Shown here one piece after another: positions 48,778-59,308 of a DNA stretch of 64,000 bases. The translations under genes were made by a program, and so were the position numbers. The notes below the pieces were generated by a model that saw nothing but the letters and a program-made list of their open reading frames with translations, was not told where the DNA came from and made no database searches. Numbering within the stretch: the first letter of the stretch is position 1; every line of letters starts with the position of its first letter. Source of the stretch: Kuschelorhynchus macadamiae (taxonomy: Eukaryota > Arthropoda > Insecta > Coleoptera > Curculionidae); the NCBI GenBank assembly GCA_030620095.1, contig JAUTXW010000203.1:480501-544500 (forward strand), written 5' to 3'.

Positions 48778-49113
48778 TAGGGATCGATAGGCGATAGATA
48801 GCACATTACCTATGGATATATCTTATTTATAGGATATTGTTCCTACCTATCGATAGTTCGTCGTTGCTAGCTACTGATATATTTAGGGCAAAATAAAAAA
48901 AAAGCACTTTCCTATGGCGCTTTCTTTGCTTGTAAATATGTAGTCCGTTTATCCGTATCTATCGATATCTTCGGCTACCTATCGATGTTCTCATCTATCT
49001 ATTGATATTTTCAGTTACCTATCGGCACTTATTGAGAACTATCGATATTTTTTATTACCCGATTATTAGATATGTCGCTAACTATCAATATATCGATAAA
49101 ATTCCCATCCCTA
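48778..49113. mobile_element. hAT-like MITE rich in TATCGATA, with perfect 8-bp target duplication
   Basis: The element begins TAGGGATCGATAGG and ends with CCCATCCCTA, giving TAGGGAT inverted termini. It is flanked by ATTATCAC on both sides (48770-48777 and 49114-49121), a perfect 8-bp duplication as made by hAT transposases. The 336-bp interior has no coding capacity and holds at least seven ATCGAT or CTATCGATA motifs. It is related to the element at 24.5 kb. Confidence 0.75.
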
Positions 49114-49479
49114 ATTATCACCCATCTTAGAATAAATCTACGTTTTTATCCTCCAGTATTAACCGTTTTTCTAATTGTGCAAGTTGTTGGTTGCAATCAT
49201 GATGAAATTTGTATTTGCTCGACAATCTCAGGATGAAACTGGTAATTCTAGTAAGTCTAATATTGATCGATCAATACTTTGTAGTTTTTATGCATTGGTT
49301 TGTCTTTTCCAAATGTAAAGGCTTCTGTGAAATCAGGGCAATAGTTTAAGTTATTAGTATTGTATATTTATTCACTCGTATGTTCACATATTGGTACTCA
49401 TGTTGGCTCTTTGTTTAAGCTATTTTTGATTTTTTAATATTTCAATAAGCGGTTATTTTATTCTGCCATAATGGCTTCA
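49114..49479. other. AT-rich spacer
   Basis: No recognised feature apart from the target duplication at its left edge. Confidence 0.35.
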
Positions 49480-49790
49480 CACTAAAATTTTACTAGTTTA
49501 TCCCTATATCACGCTTGTGTAAAATTTGAGCTCTATTTGATAAGTAGTTTCTTAATAATGAGTTATTACACATTATGTGAAGCCGCAATTTTGTTCCGCC
49601 ATACTGGATTTTTACCAAAATGTAACCATACCATCACCATATGATCCATGATTTTTGATCAAAGTCAGTTGGATAAGTAGTTTTTGAGCTATGCTACGTA
49701 CAAACAGACTAACAGGCAGACGGAAATGGAAGAAAAAGTCTTTCGGGGACTAGGGACCCTAAAACACAAAGCTCTGCGAAAGCCTCGGAG
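49480..49790 (-). repeat. Dispersed ATGGCGG-rich repeat, short inverted copy
   Basis: Inverted relative to the 29.5-kb copy: GTTCCGCCATACTGGATTTT, TACCAAAATGTAACC, GGATAAGTAGTTTTTGAGCT, ATGCTACG, CAGACGGAAATGG, then CTAGGGACCC. It supplies the outer end of the family (GGGTCCCTAG with the GTCTGTCTGT block), as in the 29.5-kb copy. Confidence 0.65.
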
Positions 49791-50661
49791 AGTGACTTCT
49801 TGAGGATTATAATACTCAGGAAGGAAATAGTTTTTTTGAGAAAATGGAATTCCGAAAATAATTACTAAATAATATAATATTTCCAAAAGCCATCAGGGTC
49901 CCCCCTTACCCCTCCCATGCAGTGGAACAATAGGTGAGTATTCCAGACATATCCTGGTACCGTTTTCGGTCTTGCTAAGACAAACCCGTGGTTACTGAAT
50001 AAAATTATAGTTAACTTTGCCCGTTGTTATCTCCGGGGAATAGCAAAAGCAAAAGGTCACGCACTTATGATATATGGATGGTCTGAAGTGTATTCTCGGG
50101 TTTGGTAAAGTTTCATAAATTAACCTTAGAAATGGCTCGTGTCACCATTTAATCGTAATATTGACTTGCTTGCGGCAAAATTTGACCCGGTGTTGTCAGT
50201 CTGCTTGCTTAGAAATATTTCAAAGCGATTGAAAATTAAAATGCAAAACAAAATTGTGTTTTAAAGGATAAATAGGATTTGTATTTAAAAGTCGGAGACC
50301 GCCGCGGCCTGACAACTCTAGCCGCGTTGTAAATCAAGATCCGGGGAATTCTCTCGATGGATGCTAACTCTACTGAAAGTCGGCAAGTTTGGGATACATT
50401 TACAATACAATTTTTATCTATTGGAATTCGATTTATCATGAAACAAACGTAATTACAATACAAATATAGATAAAAATTTAAAAACACACATTTATGGCAC
50501 GACCCTCACTATTTTCCATCATATGTTTAGTGCCAATACTTATATCAGCTTGATTTCCGATTAATTTGAATTAAATATTTGTAATATTCATAATCATCAT
50601 ATGGGTTTATATTAAAGTACATTTTATGTCAACATATGTGAAAAAAGTGTTTTTTTTTCAG
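49791..50661. other. Sequence upstream of the PP1-inhibitor exons
   Basis: No coding exon recognised. It ends with a poly-T tract and CAG (50651-50661), a good 3' splice site, so it is at least partly intron and the gene should have a further non-coding exon upstream. No promoter element was identified. Confidence 0.45.
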
Positions 50662-51102
50662 ACTCTTGCATCGCTAAGGTTTGCACCGAAAATGGAAGTG
50701 GGACTGCAGAGCGGATATGTAGCAAATGGGGGGCCTCCTCCCCCAGCTGGAATTTTATCTGTAGGTGACGTTCAGAGGACAAGTAATAGGTAAGTAAACT
50801 CATTTATTTATGTTATTATATTATATATTAACGAGCATAGTTTCGAAAAATAAGTTTTCTTTAAAAAGATCAGCTGTGCTTTATATATATGTTGCTATTT
50901 TAAGAGTTTAATAACTTTTTACAGGTCTCCTGCAAAAAGCGGCCTGCACGTTAATTTTAAAGAAAAGGGTGAAATCAAAGAAAAAAGAGAGAAATTCTTG
51001 ACTGCCAAATATGGACATCACCAAATGAGTCTTATAAGGAAAAGATTGGCTGTGGAGATGTGGCTGTATGAAGAATTAAAAAAGCTTTATGAGTCAACAA
51101 AT
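50662..51102 (+). CDS. PP1-inhibitor protein, PPP1R14/CPI-17 family (exons 2-3 of a longer gene)
   Basis: The first exon here runs from 50662 (after a TTTTTTTTCAG acceptor) to 50789, with a GTAAGT donor. The likely start is the ATG at 50692, giving MEVGLQSGYVANGGPPPPAG. The second exon, 50925-51102, has a TTTTTACAG acceptor and a GTAAGT donor, and the reading phase is kept across the join. It encodes KREKFLTAKYGHHQMSLIRK then RLAVEMWLYEELKKLYEST. This matches the conserved core of PPP1R14 proteins, small cytoplasmic inhibitors of the PP1 catalytic subunit. In vertebrate CPI-17 a Thr in the equivalent TVKY stretch is the activating phosphosite; the Thr in LTAKY would correspond. The exons give 92 residues. 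The family's C-terminal half, beginning with a DLPxEIDxDELLD-like stretch, must lie in a later exon that I could not find up to 64000. Confidence 0.85.
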
Positions 51103-54100
51103 GTAAGTAATATTAGGATTTATTTATTGATTCAAACTAGTACCGGCGAACCGATCCGGTTTTTTATGTAATCGCTTAATCAGTTTTAGATAATTTACAG
51201 GTTTTTACAAAATCGGGTAACCAAAAAGTCTTTTTTAGATAATAGATTATTCGGATATCCTGACAGTTTATTGTTCAAACACTCTATGAACAAAGTAGCC
51301 CGTTTTGAGTCAATATTATCTGTCCGATATTATCGGCAATCAGTTAATCTACTTTAAGTTAATTGAGATTTATTACTTATTTATTTTCACTATCGTAGAA
51401 ATGTAGAATATATTCTTACCTCGCTACAGACTGGTAAGCAGTGCGATTTGCTGTATCATTTAAGGAATATGCCAATTATATTATTTCGAATACTTAAATA
51501 TTTTTAAATTTTGCTATTTATATATTACTTTATAAAAGAATACTAAAATAATTTTAATTTGTATACCATGGTACATTTTTATTTACTTATTACTAAGATA
51601 TTAACAGCAAATTAAATAATACGAAACCATAAATAATCGTGCAGACCCAATCCATTAAATTACAAACAAAATTCTAATATAAAAAATAATTTATTTTTTT
51701 CCATTTTTTATGATATATTATCGTGGTTTTCGTTTATTTTATATCCTATTTATAATTATTCTAAATTCAGTTTTCAGTTACCTGAAAAGCCGTTTTTGAA
51801 TAACCGGAAATATCCAAAAAAAGGTTTTGAATAGAAAGAAAATCGGTTTTAGATGTCCGAAAAGTTAGATTTTGGAAAATCGAAAATCAGCTGGAACCCG
51901 GTTTTATTCGAAACCGGTTTTACGCTAGCTCTTTAGACCCAGTTTCATAACAAGTAGTGTTATTAGTTCAGTTTCACTGCTCTGATTACATAGGATAAAA
52001 AATCATAAAGATCAGTATAGTGTCCATTATCGTCCAAACATTTTATACCAGTTTCTAATAGAATTTGGATATTGTAAGATGTACATCTGAGTAATTTCAT
52101 TGCACATGAATCAGCTGAAATTTAACAAACAGTTTGGTGGGCCTGTGATTTTCTGTAGGAGAAAGTGGAAAATTAATATTAATGATCTTTAAAACAAATA
52201 AAAAACATTAAGTTCAAAACCGTAAGCGGTCTTGAGATGAATTCGTTAAAACTTTTCATAAACCTAAATAACTAGTTATGCACCAACTAAGTCATTCGCA
52301 TAGACTATTACATTATTTATTCATACTTCATAGATGACTGATCATAAATTCTGTTTTTACCGCGGTTTTGCTGAACATTTATCTGTTTTATCTACATGAA
52401 TTTCCTCTAAAGCCATAATCAGCACGTTACGTTTATATTTCAGCAAGAGAGTCAAGGGTTCTTCGACCCTGTCCTTGCAAAACGATGCTCTCTTGGGAAA
52501 TTTCCTCAGAGAGCGTCGGGGATTTTTTTCCTTTTTCTTATAGTACATTCCCGTCGATATTGAAAGCACAACCTCTAAAAGCGGCTAAAGTAATGCCAAT
52601 ACTAAAGGGGTTTTCTAATCCAAATCTCCACAGTGCATTATGCAGAGTTTTTTTAGGATTTGGTTAAATAATCATTTAACCGAAATTAAAACAATTTTTT
52701 CCGCTAGTCTAGAATCGTATTTTCTTAATTGATTACTAGCGGATAAATCTGATCTAGAGTTATTATCATTTGTACTCTCCCTAGAGAAATTTGTCGAGAG
52801 TACGAAGTTTTTGTCTCACAATAGCGAAATTTTTCCAAACAAATTTGTGACCCAGAAAATATTTCCAGATTTTCAAGTGCGACGGAGATTCGGTAAGAGA
52901 ATTTTATATACAAATTTAAAAACTTAATACAGACTGTTTTTTAATTTTCCTTATTAGTAAAATGAAATACTTAATAGTAGATAAATTATGGTCCAAAATG
53001 TATTGTTTATTTACTTGCTTCTTACTAGGTCTCAGAGGAACGCTGGTATTAAGCTATAAAATAAAATAATGCAAGATTAAAACAAGTTATACATATTTTT
53101 AAATTTCCTACCGGTGATTTTTTGTTATTTTTATACATGGTGCAAGACATTACTTATTATATAAATGAAAGTGAAGATCAATTTCGAAATAAGCACCGGC
53201 GTAGCCAGAAAAATTGTCTGGAGAAGTAGAGGTCATCTTTTTAGCCTGGTACAAAACACTTTACTTCCTCTCCTTATTTTTCATCTCTTTGTTGCTTCAT
53301 CTATTTTATTTTTTTACATAATTATCACCCAAAATTGTAGTGATAATGTATAGTTCTTTGACTAACACGTTACCAATTTATTATATCTAGCGGAAATAGT
53401 TACGGGATACAAATACAAAAAAATGCCGAAAGAATAATTAACTAAAATCTATTTTCATAACAAATTTTTATTGTACTATTTCCGTTTTCACTGGCTGATA
53501 AATTAACCGGTACATTTCAAAACAAGACAAAATAAAAAAAGGTTCGGCATTTATTTTTGGTTTTTGAAACGAAACTCTTCAAGGAAATTATTTAGACTGT
53601 TTGAAACTAAATAAGACGGACTAATTGATACATAAATTGCTTTATGTTGGCATTTTAAAGCTAATGAGTAAAAATAATCCGCTCGGAATATTTTTAAGTC
53701 TATTTTCGAATGTTTATTAAAAGCCACAGGCTTTCAAAATAAACTTCGTTATGGAGATTTTGTATGGCGATTGACGATTTTGATATAAATAAGATAGAAA
53801 GCTCTTCATATGTTACATTATAAAAATAATGTGGAGTACACGGTGAGATACTGGCATCACTCAAATTTCAAATTTAGATTATTTTTATAGTGATAAGCTG
53901 GTTTTTATTATAATTCCTCTTTATCTGCGTCTTCTAATAATTTTTAATTGTTTGTAAGGAGCTTTAAAATTATATTTTTAGCAGTCTAAACTATTTTCTT
54001 GCAAAAACTCTAGTATACAGTACAGAGTCGAACTGGGACTAAAAATTGGCCCGGGCACTCATGTGTCTACGTATTTATGTATTTGAAAAGGCAAATGTTG

Positions 54101-54336
54101 GTTGATATTCTTTAGCCTTTATAACTTTTTTTTATCCAGATATTCGAATTAAGTTTTGATTGGTTCACTATGAGACTATATAAACTGCTGGCCACTTGAA
54201 ACAGTTCACCTGCATTTTTTGGTTTAAATTAAGTTCGATTATTTTTAAAACGAGACGAGATACTGAGGTGCGGTTTAATTTTATTACATATAACCGATGT
54301 TAGGCGTAAAACTTACCTAATCTAAAAAGTTATTTA
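51103..54336. other. Intron or intergenic DNA downstream of the PP1-inhibitor exons
   Basis: Starts with the GTAAGT donor, so at least the left part is intron. No exon for the rest of the protein was recognised. Around 52540-52620 the plus strand reads FPSILK and LKAAKVMPILKG, faintly like the start of a non-LTR RT domain. Other small frames are unremarkable. Confidence 0.4.
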
Positions 54337-54997
54337 TATAGGGTGTTGAACAAGACTTTTTCAATTGTTTCTTTCATTTCAATTTTTTATTTGTTCCAAA
54401 AATCTATAAAAACAATTTTTTAGTTCTAATTGTTAGATTAGCGTAATCATTGGTGAAATTCTAAAAAAAAATTTCAAACTTTTTTTAAAAATTTTAATGT
54501 TTTTTGAGATATGATTTTTTTTGTCAAAAAATTTAATTTTTCTGCATTATAAGCTGTAACTTATTATTAGCCATTTGATGTAAAATTTTCTTGCTAGAGG
54601 GCCCTTAAGTCAAGGTTAGTTAAAAATTAATCCTAAAGATCATGCGCGTATATTTCAACAACCTGTAGCATAAAAAAGAATTTAAATTTAAAAGTTTTTA
54701 CTTAAGTTTTAAGGAGTACTGAGTATTATCTCCAAACGGTTTTTTAATTTTCTCTCTAACTTTATTATTTTAAAAAATACAGGTATTGATTTTACAGCTT
54801 AAGTTACCAACATCGGGTAACACAAGAGACATGTAACAGGCTGCCACCTTTTTAGTTTTAAAAATATCAAAAAAATTAAACTTAGACGTTTCTATAACTC
54901 GAGAAGAGGTAAGTTTTCTATAAAAAAGTAATTAAAAATTACTTCCGGTTTTATCGGAAGTGAGCCCTACTTTTTTATTTTAAATAGAACCCTGTAC
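54337..54997. mobile_element. Possible non-autonomous DDxD-type element
   Basis: The left end TATAGGGTGTTGAACAAG and right end AATAGAACCCTGTA (inverted: TACAGGGTTCTATT) are in the TA-CAGGGTG style of the transposons in this window and are flanked by TA. The interior is AT-rich and non-coding. Inner parts of the ends are not clearly alike, so this is tentative. Confidence 0.35.
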
Positions 54998-55551
54998 ATT
55001 TGTATTAATTATCGTATTCAGCTTAAAATTAGCTTATCAACGATATATCACAAGTAAGTTTTGTTTTCAAAATGGCGGCTGGACAGTCTTTTTATGAAAA
55101 TGCAACTTTCCACCTAAAAAAATAACTCATTTTAAATACCTTATTACATAACAACAATAACTAAGTATTGCTTTACAAAAGTTTCCTGTTCTTCAATTAT
55201 AAGGAACGTGCTGGTGTTACATTTGCAGTTTTTGTCCTCTTTCCTTGTTTCCAATAAAAAAGCCTAATAATTAAAGACTATTTGTAATTGTGATAGTGCC
55301 GACCACTGTCTATAGCTGTAATTACTAAATTTTTTTTTCTGAACACTTGCTAGTTATAAAGTGTCATTTTAAACAAGTAAACTAAACAATAACACACTAG
55401 TGAGTTATAAATCATAACCTACTAATGGGTTTCAAAAAAATTAAACTCTTTAAATGTTTTAAACGTCATTTATTTATTAATATTATACGTTATTATTCTT
55501 AATGGTATTATTATTTAAATTACCATTAATATTAAATGAAAATGAAATAGT
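54998..55551. other. AT-rich sequence without recognised genes
   Basis: TTTTCAAAATGGCGGCTGGA near 55060 is an isolated ATGGCGG. No gene was recognised. Confidence 0.35.
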
Positions 55552-55553
55552 TT

Positions 55554-55960
55554 CTAAGAACTAGATATTGTCAAATCTTCGATGTTTTCAATGAAAGGCG
55601 ACAATGGTTCTATCAAATTGGCACAATTGCTTGATGGTTTGCTAGTACCTTGAATTTTTTCAGTTATTTAAATTTTGTTTTGTGTGAATGAGTTATTTTT
55701 TTCTGTAGATGTAGGAAATAAGCCAGCAAGACATTTTCATAGATACCTTTTACTTTCCTTGATTGCATCCACTCTTCAAAAAATTGGAACTCTTTATCGT
55801 AGGAAGAACGGAGTTTTTTAGGTAATATTTGCATCGCTGCTGTCTCAGCTTCAGTAAGAACATCGTCAGGGGCATAATCTTCACTGTTTTCATCCATTTG
55901 CGCAAGAAATGGTTGAACGCTTTCACACTGATTATTGTATCGTGTGGCAGTAAGAGTCAA
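55554..55960 (-). pseudogene. Second tyrosine-recombinase-type fragment (N-terminal domain plus possible tail)
   Basis: The 98-residue frame at 55664-55960 contains AAMQILPKKLRSSYDKEFQF, FFEEWMQSRKVKGI and YENVLLAYFLHLQKK. This is the SAM-like N-terminal domain of the same insect recombinase family as at 3.4 kb (usual form: LPEKSRxRYEKEYxxFxxWC, then EnVLLAYFxELSKKYKPSTLW). The catalytic domain is missing. After a stop, another frame reads GTSKPSSNCANLIEPLSPF and IENIEDLTISSS to a stop at 55554, which might be the C-terminal tail of the same protein brought close by an internal deletion. The N-terminal call is good; the tail is speculative. Confidence 0.6.
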
Positions 55961-57099
55961 AATGTATTTAAAAAATTAAAAACATATTTTTGAGTTTCAT
56001 CCAAAAAAAAATGCTTGACCATTATCGAAAGTCAATATGAATAACACTTTTAAGGTACACTTCACATTATTCTCAAAACCATAAATATTTACCTCAGAAA
56101 TGTTTAAAATGTATTATGTACAGTTGTTGAATAAAACGGTGTATGGTATTCGTGTGTTATGTGTTATGATTCGTATGTCACTTGAGAAATTATCCCACTG
56201 GGCCTAACGGTCTGCTGTATAAATTTTTTTCATAACACACTACTACCATAAATAACTATTATTGGCACTGTCACTGCCAACCATTATTTTATATCCCATT
56301 TTAGGATATAATGGTTCGCCCCTAAAAATGAGGTTATAGAAAAATGTAAACCATAAATCTATGTTAATTACTTAAAAACATGTACCTACATGTCTTATAT
56401 GTCTTATAATCACCTCAGCCACTCAAGCATAGATATTTTCAACGCACTTTAAACAAAAATTTCACAATAAATGGGTGCCCGCATATAGACTGTCGACAAG
56501 GGGAGCTTGTAAATGTATTTGGCATCTGACAGTTAAAACAAGGCATGTGACGTATTTCCAGAACTCAGTTGTAAATTCGAGCTGAAACTTTATTTTAATT
56601 TTGTTTTATATATTTTCTAACAGTTGTCTTTAGAAAATTTAAATAAATAGCTATGTCAGTATGTAATTTCTCCAATAATTTGCATAAAAGTTGTGTGATA
56701 GATATATAAAATTAAAAAAGTAAAAATAAATGCCACTCCCCTTTTTTACTCAGTACCTAAATATCCGCCCTCTCGGAAACAAATAAAAACAGAACAAACC
56801 ATTTTGCACTTCACACCCTTAAAACCATTAATTAAAATTTTCATATGAATATCGCTTTTAAAACATCTTTTTAGACCTTTGCTAACTTGCGATATTTTTC
56901 TTCCAAAGCGGTACCATTATTAACCATCCGAAGATAGGTACTTAATTTTGCACATAAATCAAATGTAGTCTAATGATAAAACGGAAACATTTTGGTGAGA
57001 ATGGTAACCGGGGTTGTTTGTACGTCGGGCAATGTTGTTTTATTATTGCAAATTTAATTTAAATTTTCTGGACTTGCAGAACAGATAATTTTAAGTAAA
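55961..57099. other. AT-rich sequence; weak copy of the dispersed repeat
   Basis: 56930-57005 contains TTTTGCACATAAATCAA, GATAAAACGGAAACATTTTG and GGTGAGAATGG, similar to single modules of the ATGGCGG repeat. No gene was recognised. Confidence 0.35.
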
Positions 57100-57261
57100 A
57101 TGGCTTCATATAGTCAAACCAGTACCAAAGCAAATCGCAATAATTTACCAAAAGTGGATATGTTTTTTGATTTGTTAAAGCTAGGCAAACGCTTTAATGT
57201 TGTAGAAGTCAGAGGTGGGGAAGCATTACGTCGAGCATTAATTGCAATAAAAATTACATAA
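57100..57261 (+). pseudogene. Possible N-terminal fragment of a repeat-encoded protein
   Basis: The 53-codon frame begins MASYSQTSTKANRNNLPKVD, followed by MFFDLLKLGKRFNVVEVRGG. The pattern of an SKTSTKxNRxNLPKVD-like start and a later xVxEVRGxKA stretch recalls the N-terminus of a protein family found in many copies in arthropod genomes, some members of which carry a YqaJ-like nuclease domain. This comes from memory of the family, not from a search. The stop at 57259 follows a diverged stretch, so it is likely a broken copy. Downstream frames at 57330-57470 (AKRPTRRIAFDYVTGYPP) may be unrelated. Confidence 0.4.
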
Positions 57262-58139
57262 AATGCTTACTATTCCTGATTTATAAATAGAGATATATGT
57301 AGGGTAGCAGAAATACATAATTTCTGCAGGTGCAAAACGGCCTACAAGAAGAATTGCTTTCGATTATGTCACAGGGTACCCTCCTGCGATCATGATTTCT
57401 GAGCCTTTACCTTTAGAGATATACTTAATTTTTAATCTTCTTGTATCAGTCATTTGTTAATAATAAAAAAATAGCTCCCAAAAAATATGTGTAGATTTTA
57501 AAATATTGTCCATTAGGAATAGATCCCCGTTTACCGCATTTAAATACAAGCACTGTAACCGGCGTTCGCGGTTTTTTCCTAATATGCCTCAACTAATAAG
57601 GTGAAATATTATTTATATAATAGTTTTGCGAAACCTTACTTAAGATATTTAACATTACGTGGAGGAAGTATAATTGCAAAACTTGCAAACGCTTTAAACA
57701 AAGCTATAAAAGAATGTTCTTAATTTTGATTTTTGTATCCCTGCTTAACAAATGTTTTATAAAACAAAAATACTTCAAATAGGAAAATCAAACAGTTTAG
57801 TATAAAAAAACTAATTTATTGCTACATAAAAATATAAAAGATACAATAGTAAAAACTAAGTTTTGCTATTTTAAAAGTCTCTTTTAATTGCTTCCTCGAT
57901 TGCTTCAAACCACATTTTATTTTATCACATTGCCTAGCAACGAACATAACTTTTTATTCTGGCGGGTTTGCAGATTCATTATGCATTTTTGCAATATTCC
58001 CCAAAACAACTCTTAATTATCTTTTCCATCTAATCTAAGTTATGCTAAGCTTAAGGAAGGAATATTTGTTGGACCACACATTAAAAAAATACTAAGGAGT
58101 AAAAAGGTTAATTAAAAAGTATGTGATGTTGAATTATCT
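57262..58139. other. AT-rich sequence between two repeat-protein relics
   Basis: Contains a plus-strand stretch near 57640-57720 reading YLTLRGGSIIAKLANALNKA, which is not obviously random but has no firm assignment. Otherwise nothing was recognised. Confidence 0.35.
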
Positions 58140-58425
58140 CTGTGAAGATCTTTTAAAAGAATTGTTTTGGAGTTTTTAGGAAACAAAAAAGTTGAAAACT
58201 ACGAAAAACTTGTAGAAGAACTACTGCAAAATGGACTGTCGCATGTGTCTTAAAATATACTTCTTGTACTCCCATTTTTTTTCCCGAAAATTTAGGTGCG
58301 GTTAGTGAAGTGCAAGGAGAAAGGTTCCACTAACATATACTAATAATGGAGGAATGCTCCCAAGGCAGATGGGCTCTAGCAACGGTGGGGGATTATTATG
58401 AGAGAAAGCGGTCAGGAATATAAAC
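58140..58425 (+). pseudogene. Relic of a widespread arthropod repeat-encoded protein
   Basis: The plus strand reads FLGNKKVENYEKLVEELLQN, then CRMCLKIYFLYSHF, FPENLGAVSEVQGERFH, a stop, and MEECSQGRWALATVGDYY in nearby frames. This is the order of a conserved block known from many arthropod genomes as a multi-copy uncharacterised protein. The usual form is FLGNxKAENY, CNMSLKVHFLHSHLDxFPEN, LGAVSEEQGERFHQDI, then MExRYQGxWNxxMMADYCW. Its enzymatic role is not known to me; the multi-copy distribution suggests a mobile element. Stops and frame changes make this copy dead. Confidence 0.6.
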
Positions 58426-58997
58426 GAAGGTCACCATTTGCAAATAAGTTAACTACAAAAGACTTACTAGAAATGTATCTTATTAATTATATACAAATTT
58501 TAGAATAAAATACAGATAACTGTTGCATTCTATAACTCAAAATCCATATGTGGTGGACATTTTGATTGTTGAATTCGTAATCAGGATCCCCCGTACAGCC
58601 ATTATAACATCAGTTGCAATTTTTTTTCGTATTTGTTGACTAGTGTAATTAATCTTATTATGTAACATCGGTAGAGTTTTTTAGGAACGTTGGAACAATG
58701 GTAGATTTTGGGTCGCTGATTACGAATCCGAAGTTACATCTTTTCAGCGACGCTTCGTTTGCGAGAAATCCGTCAACAAAATTCTTAAACACACACTTTT
58801 TTTCTTTCTGTTTTATTTCCTTCAGTAATTTTTATAAAAAAGTCATATTGAAATAAAACATGTTTTCCAATATATAACCTTATTTCAATAAAAAGTCACC
58901 AACCATTGTCATTCGAAAATAAACGGCAGTAAATACCTATCCAAATTAAAATTCGATAAATTTTATCAAAGTAGGAGTATATATTACTATTATAGAT
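58426..58997. other. AT-rich sequence, perhaps the tail of the preceding relic
   Basis: 58708-58790 contains GGGTCGCTGATTACGAATCC and TTCAGCGACGCTTC. A related phrase, GAATTCGTAATCAGGATCCC, lies inverted near 58573. No firm identification. Confidence 0.35.
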
Positions 58998-59308
58998 ATT
59001 TTGTTAGATGGGTGGATCGGTACTAGTTCAACAGATAGTCGGGCATCGGAGATTGGATTAGCAATAGGTTAGGTTAGGTATATCAAAGTAGCGGTTTTTG
59101 ACACAATTTTTTACGAATATTTTGTTACATCGGTGGATCGGTATCAGGTGAGCCGGTAGTTGAGTACAAGAGAGCGACAGCGTTAATGCACTAGGTGGAT
59201 CGGTACCGGGTTTGCACCAGCGCGAAGGCATCATTCTTAAAGCTATAATACATGAAATTGAATTATACATCTTTAATAATGATGGTGCTAACCTGGTACC
59301 GGTCCACC
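58998..59308. repeat. GGTGGATCGGTACC repeats ending in a 115-bp inverted-repeat element
   Basis: GGTGGATCGGTA occurs at about 59010, 59132 and 59194. From the last copy, the 26-bp arm 59194-59219 is mirrored at 59283-59308 with three mismatches, enclosing about 63 bp, a typical MITE hairpin. The two earlier copies share the preceding ATATTTTGTTA as well, which gives a direct-repeat series leading into the hairpin. Confidence 0.6.

Noticed and set aside
52485..52667. Possible non-LTR RT start (FPSILK, LKAAKVMPILKG)
   Set aside because: The resemblance is limited to about 20 residues with an insertion, and no NYRPIS motif follows; too weak to annotate.
59064..59080. Telomere-like TTAGG repeats
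   Set aside because: Only about two and a half units (AGGTTAGGTTAGGTA) here and a similar short run near 16505; far too few for an interstitial telomere array.
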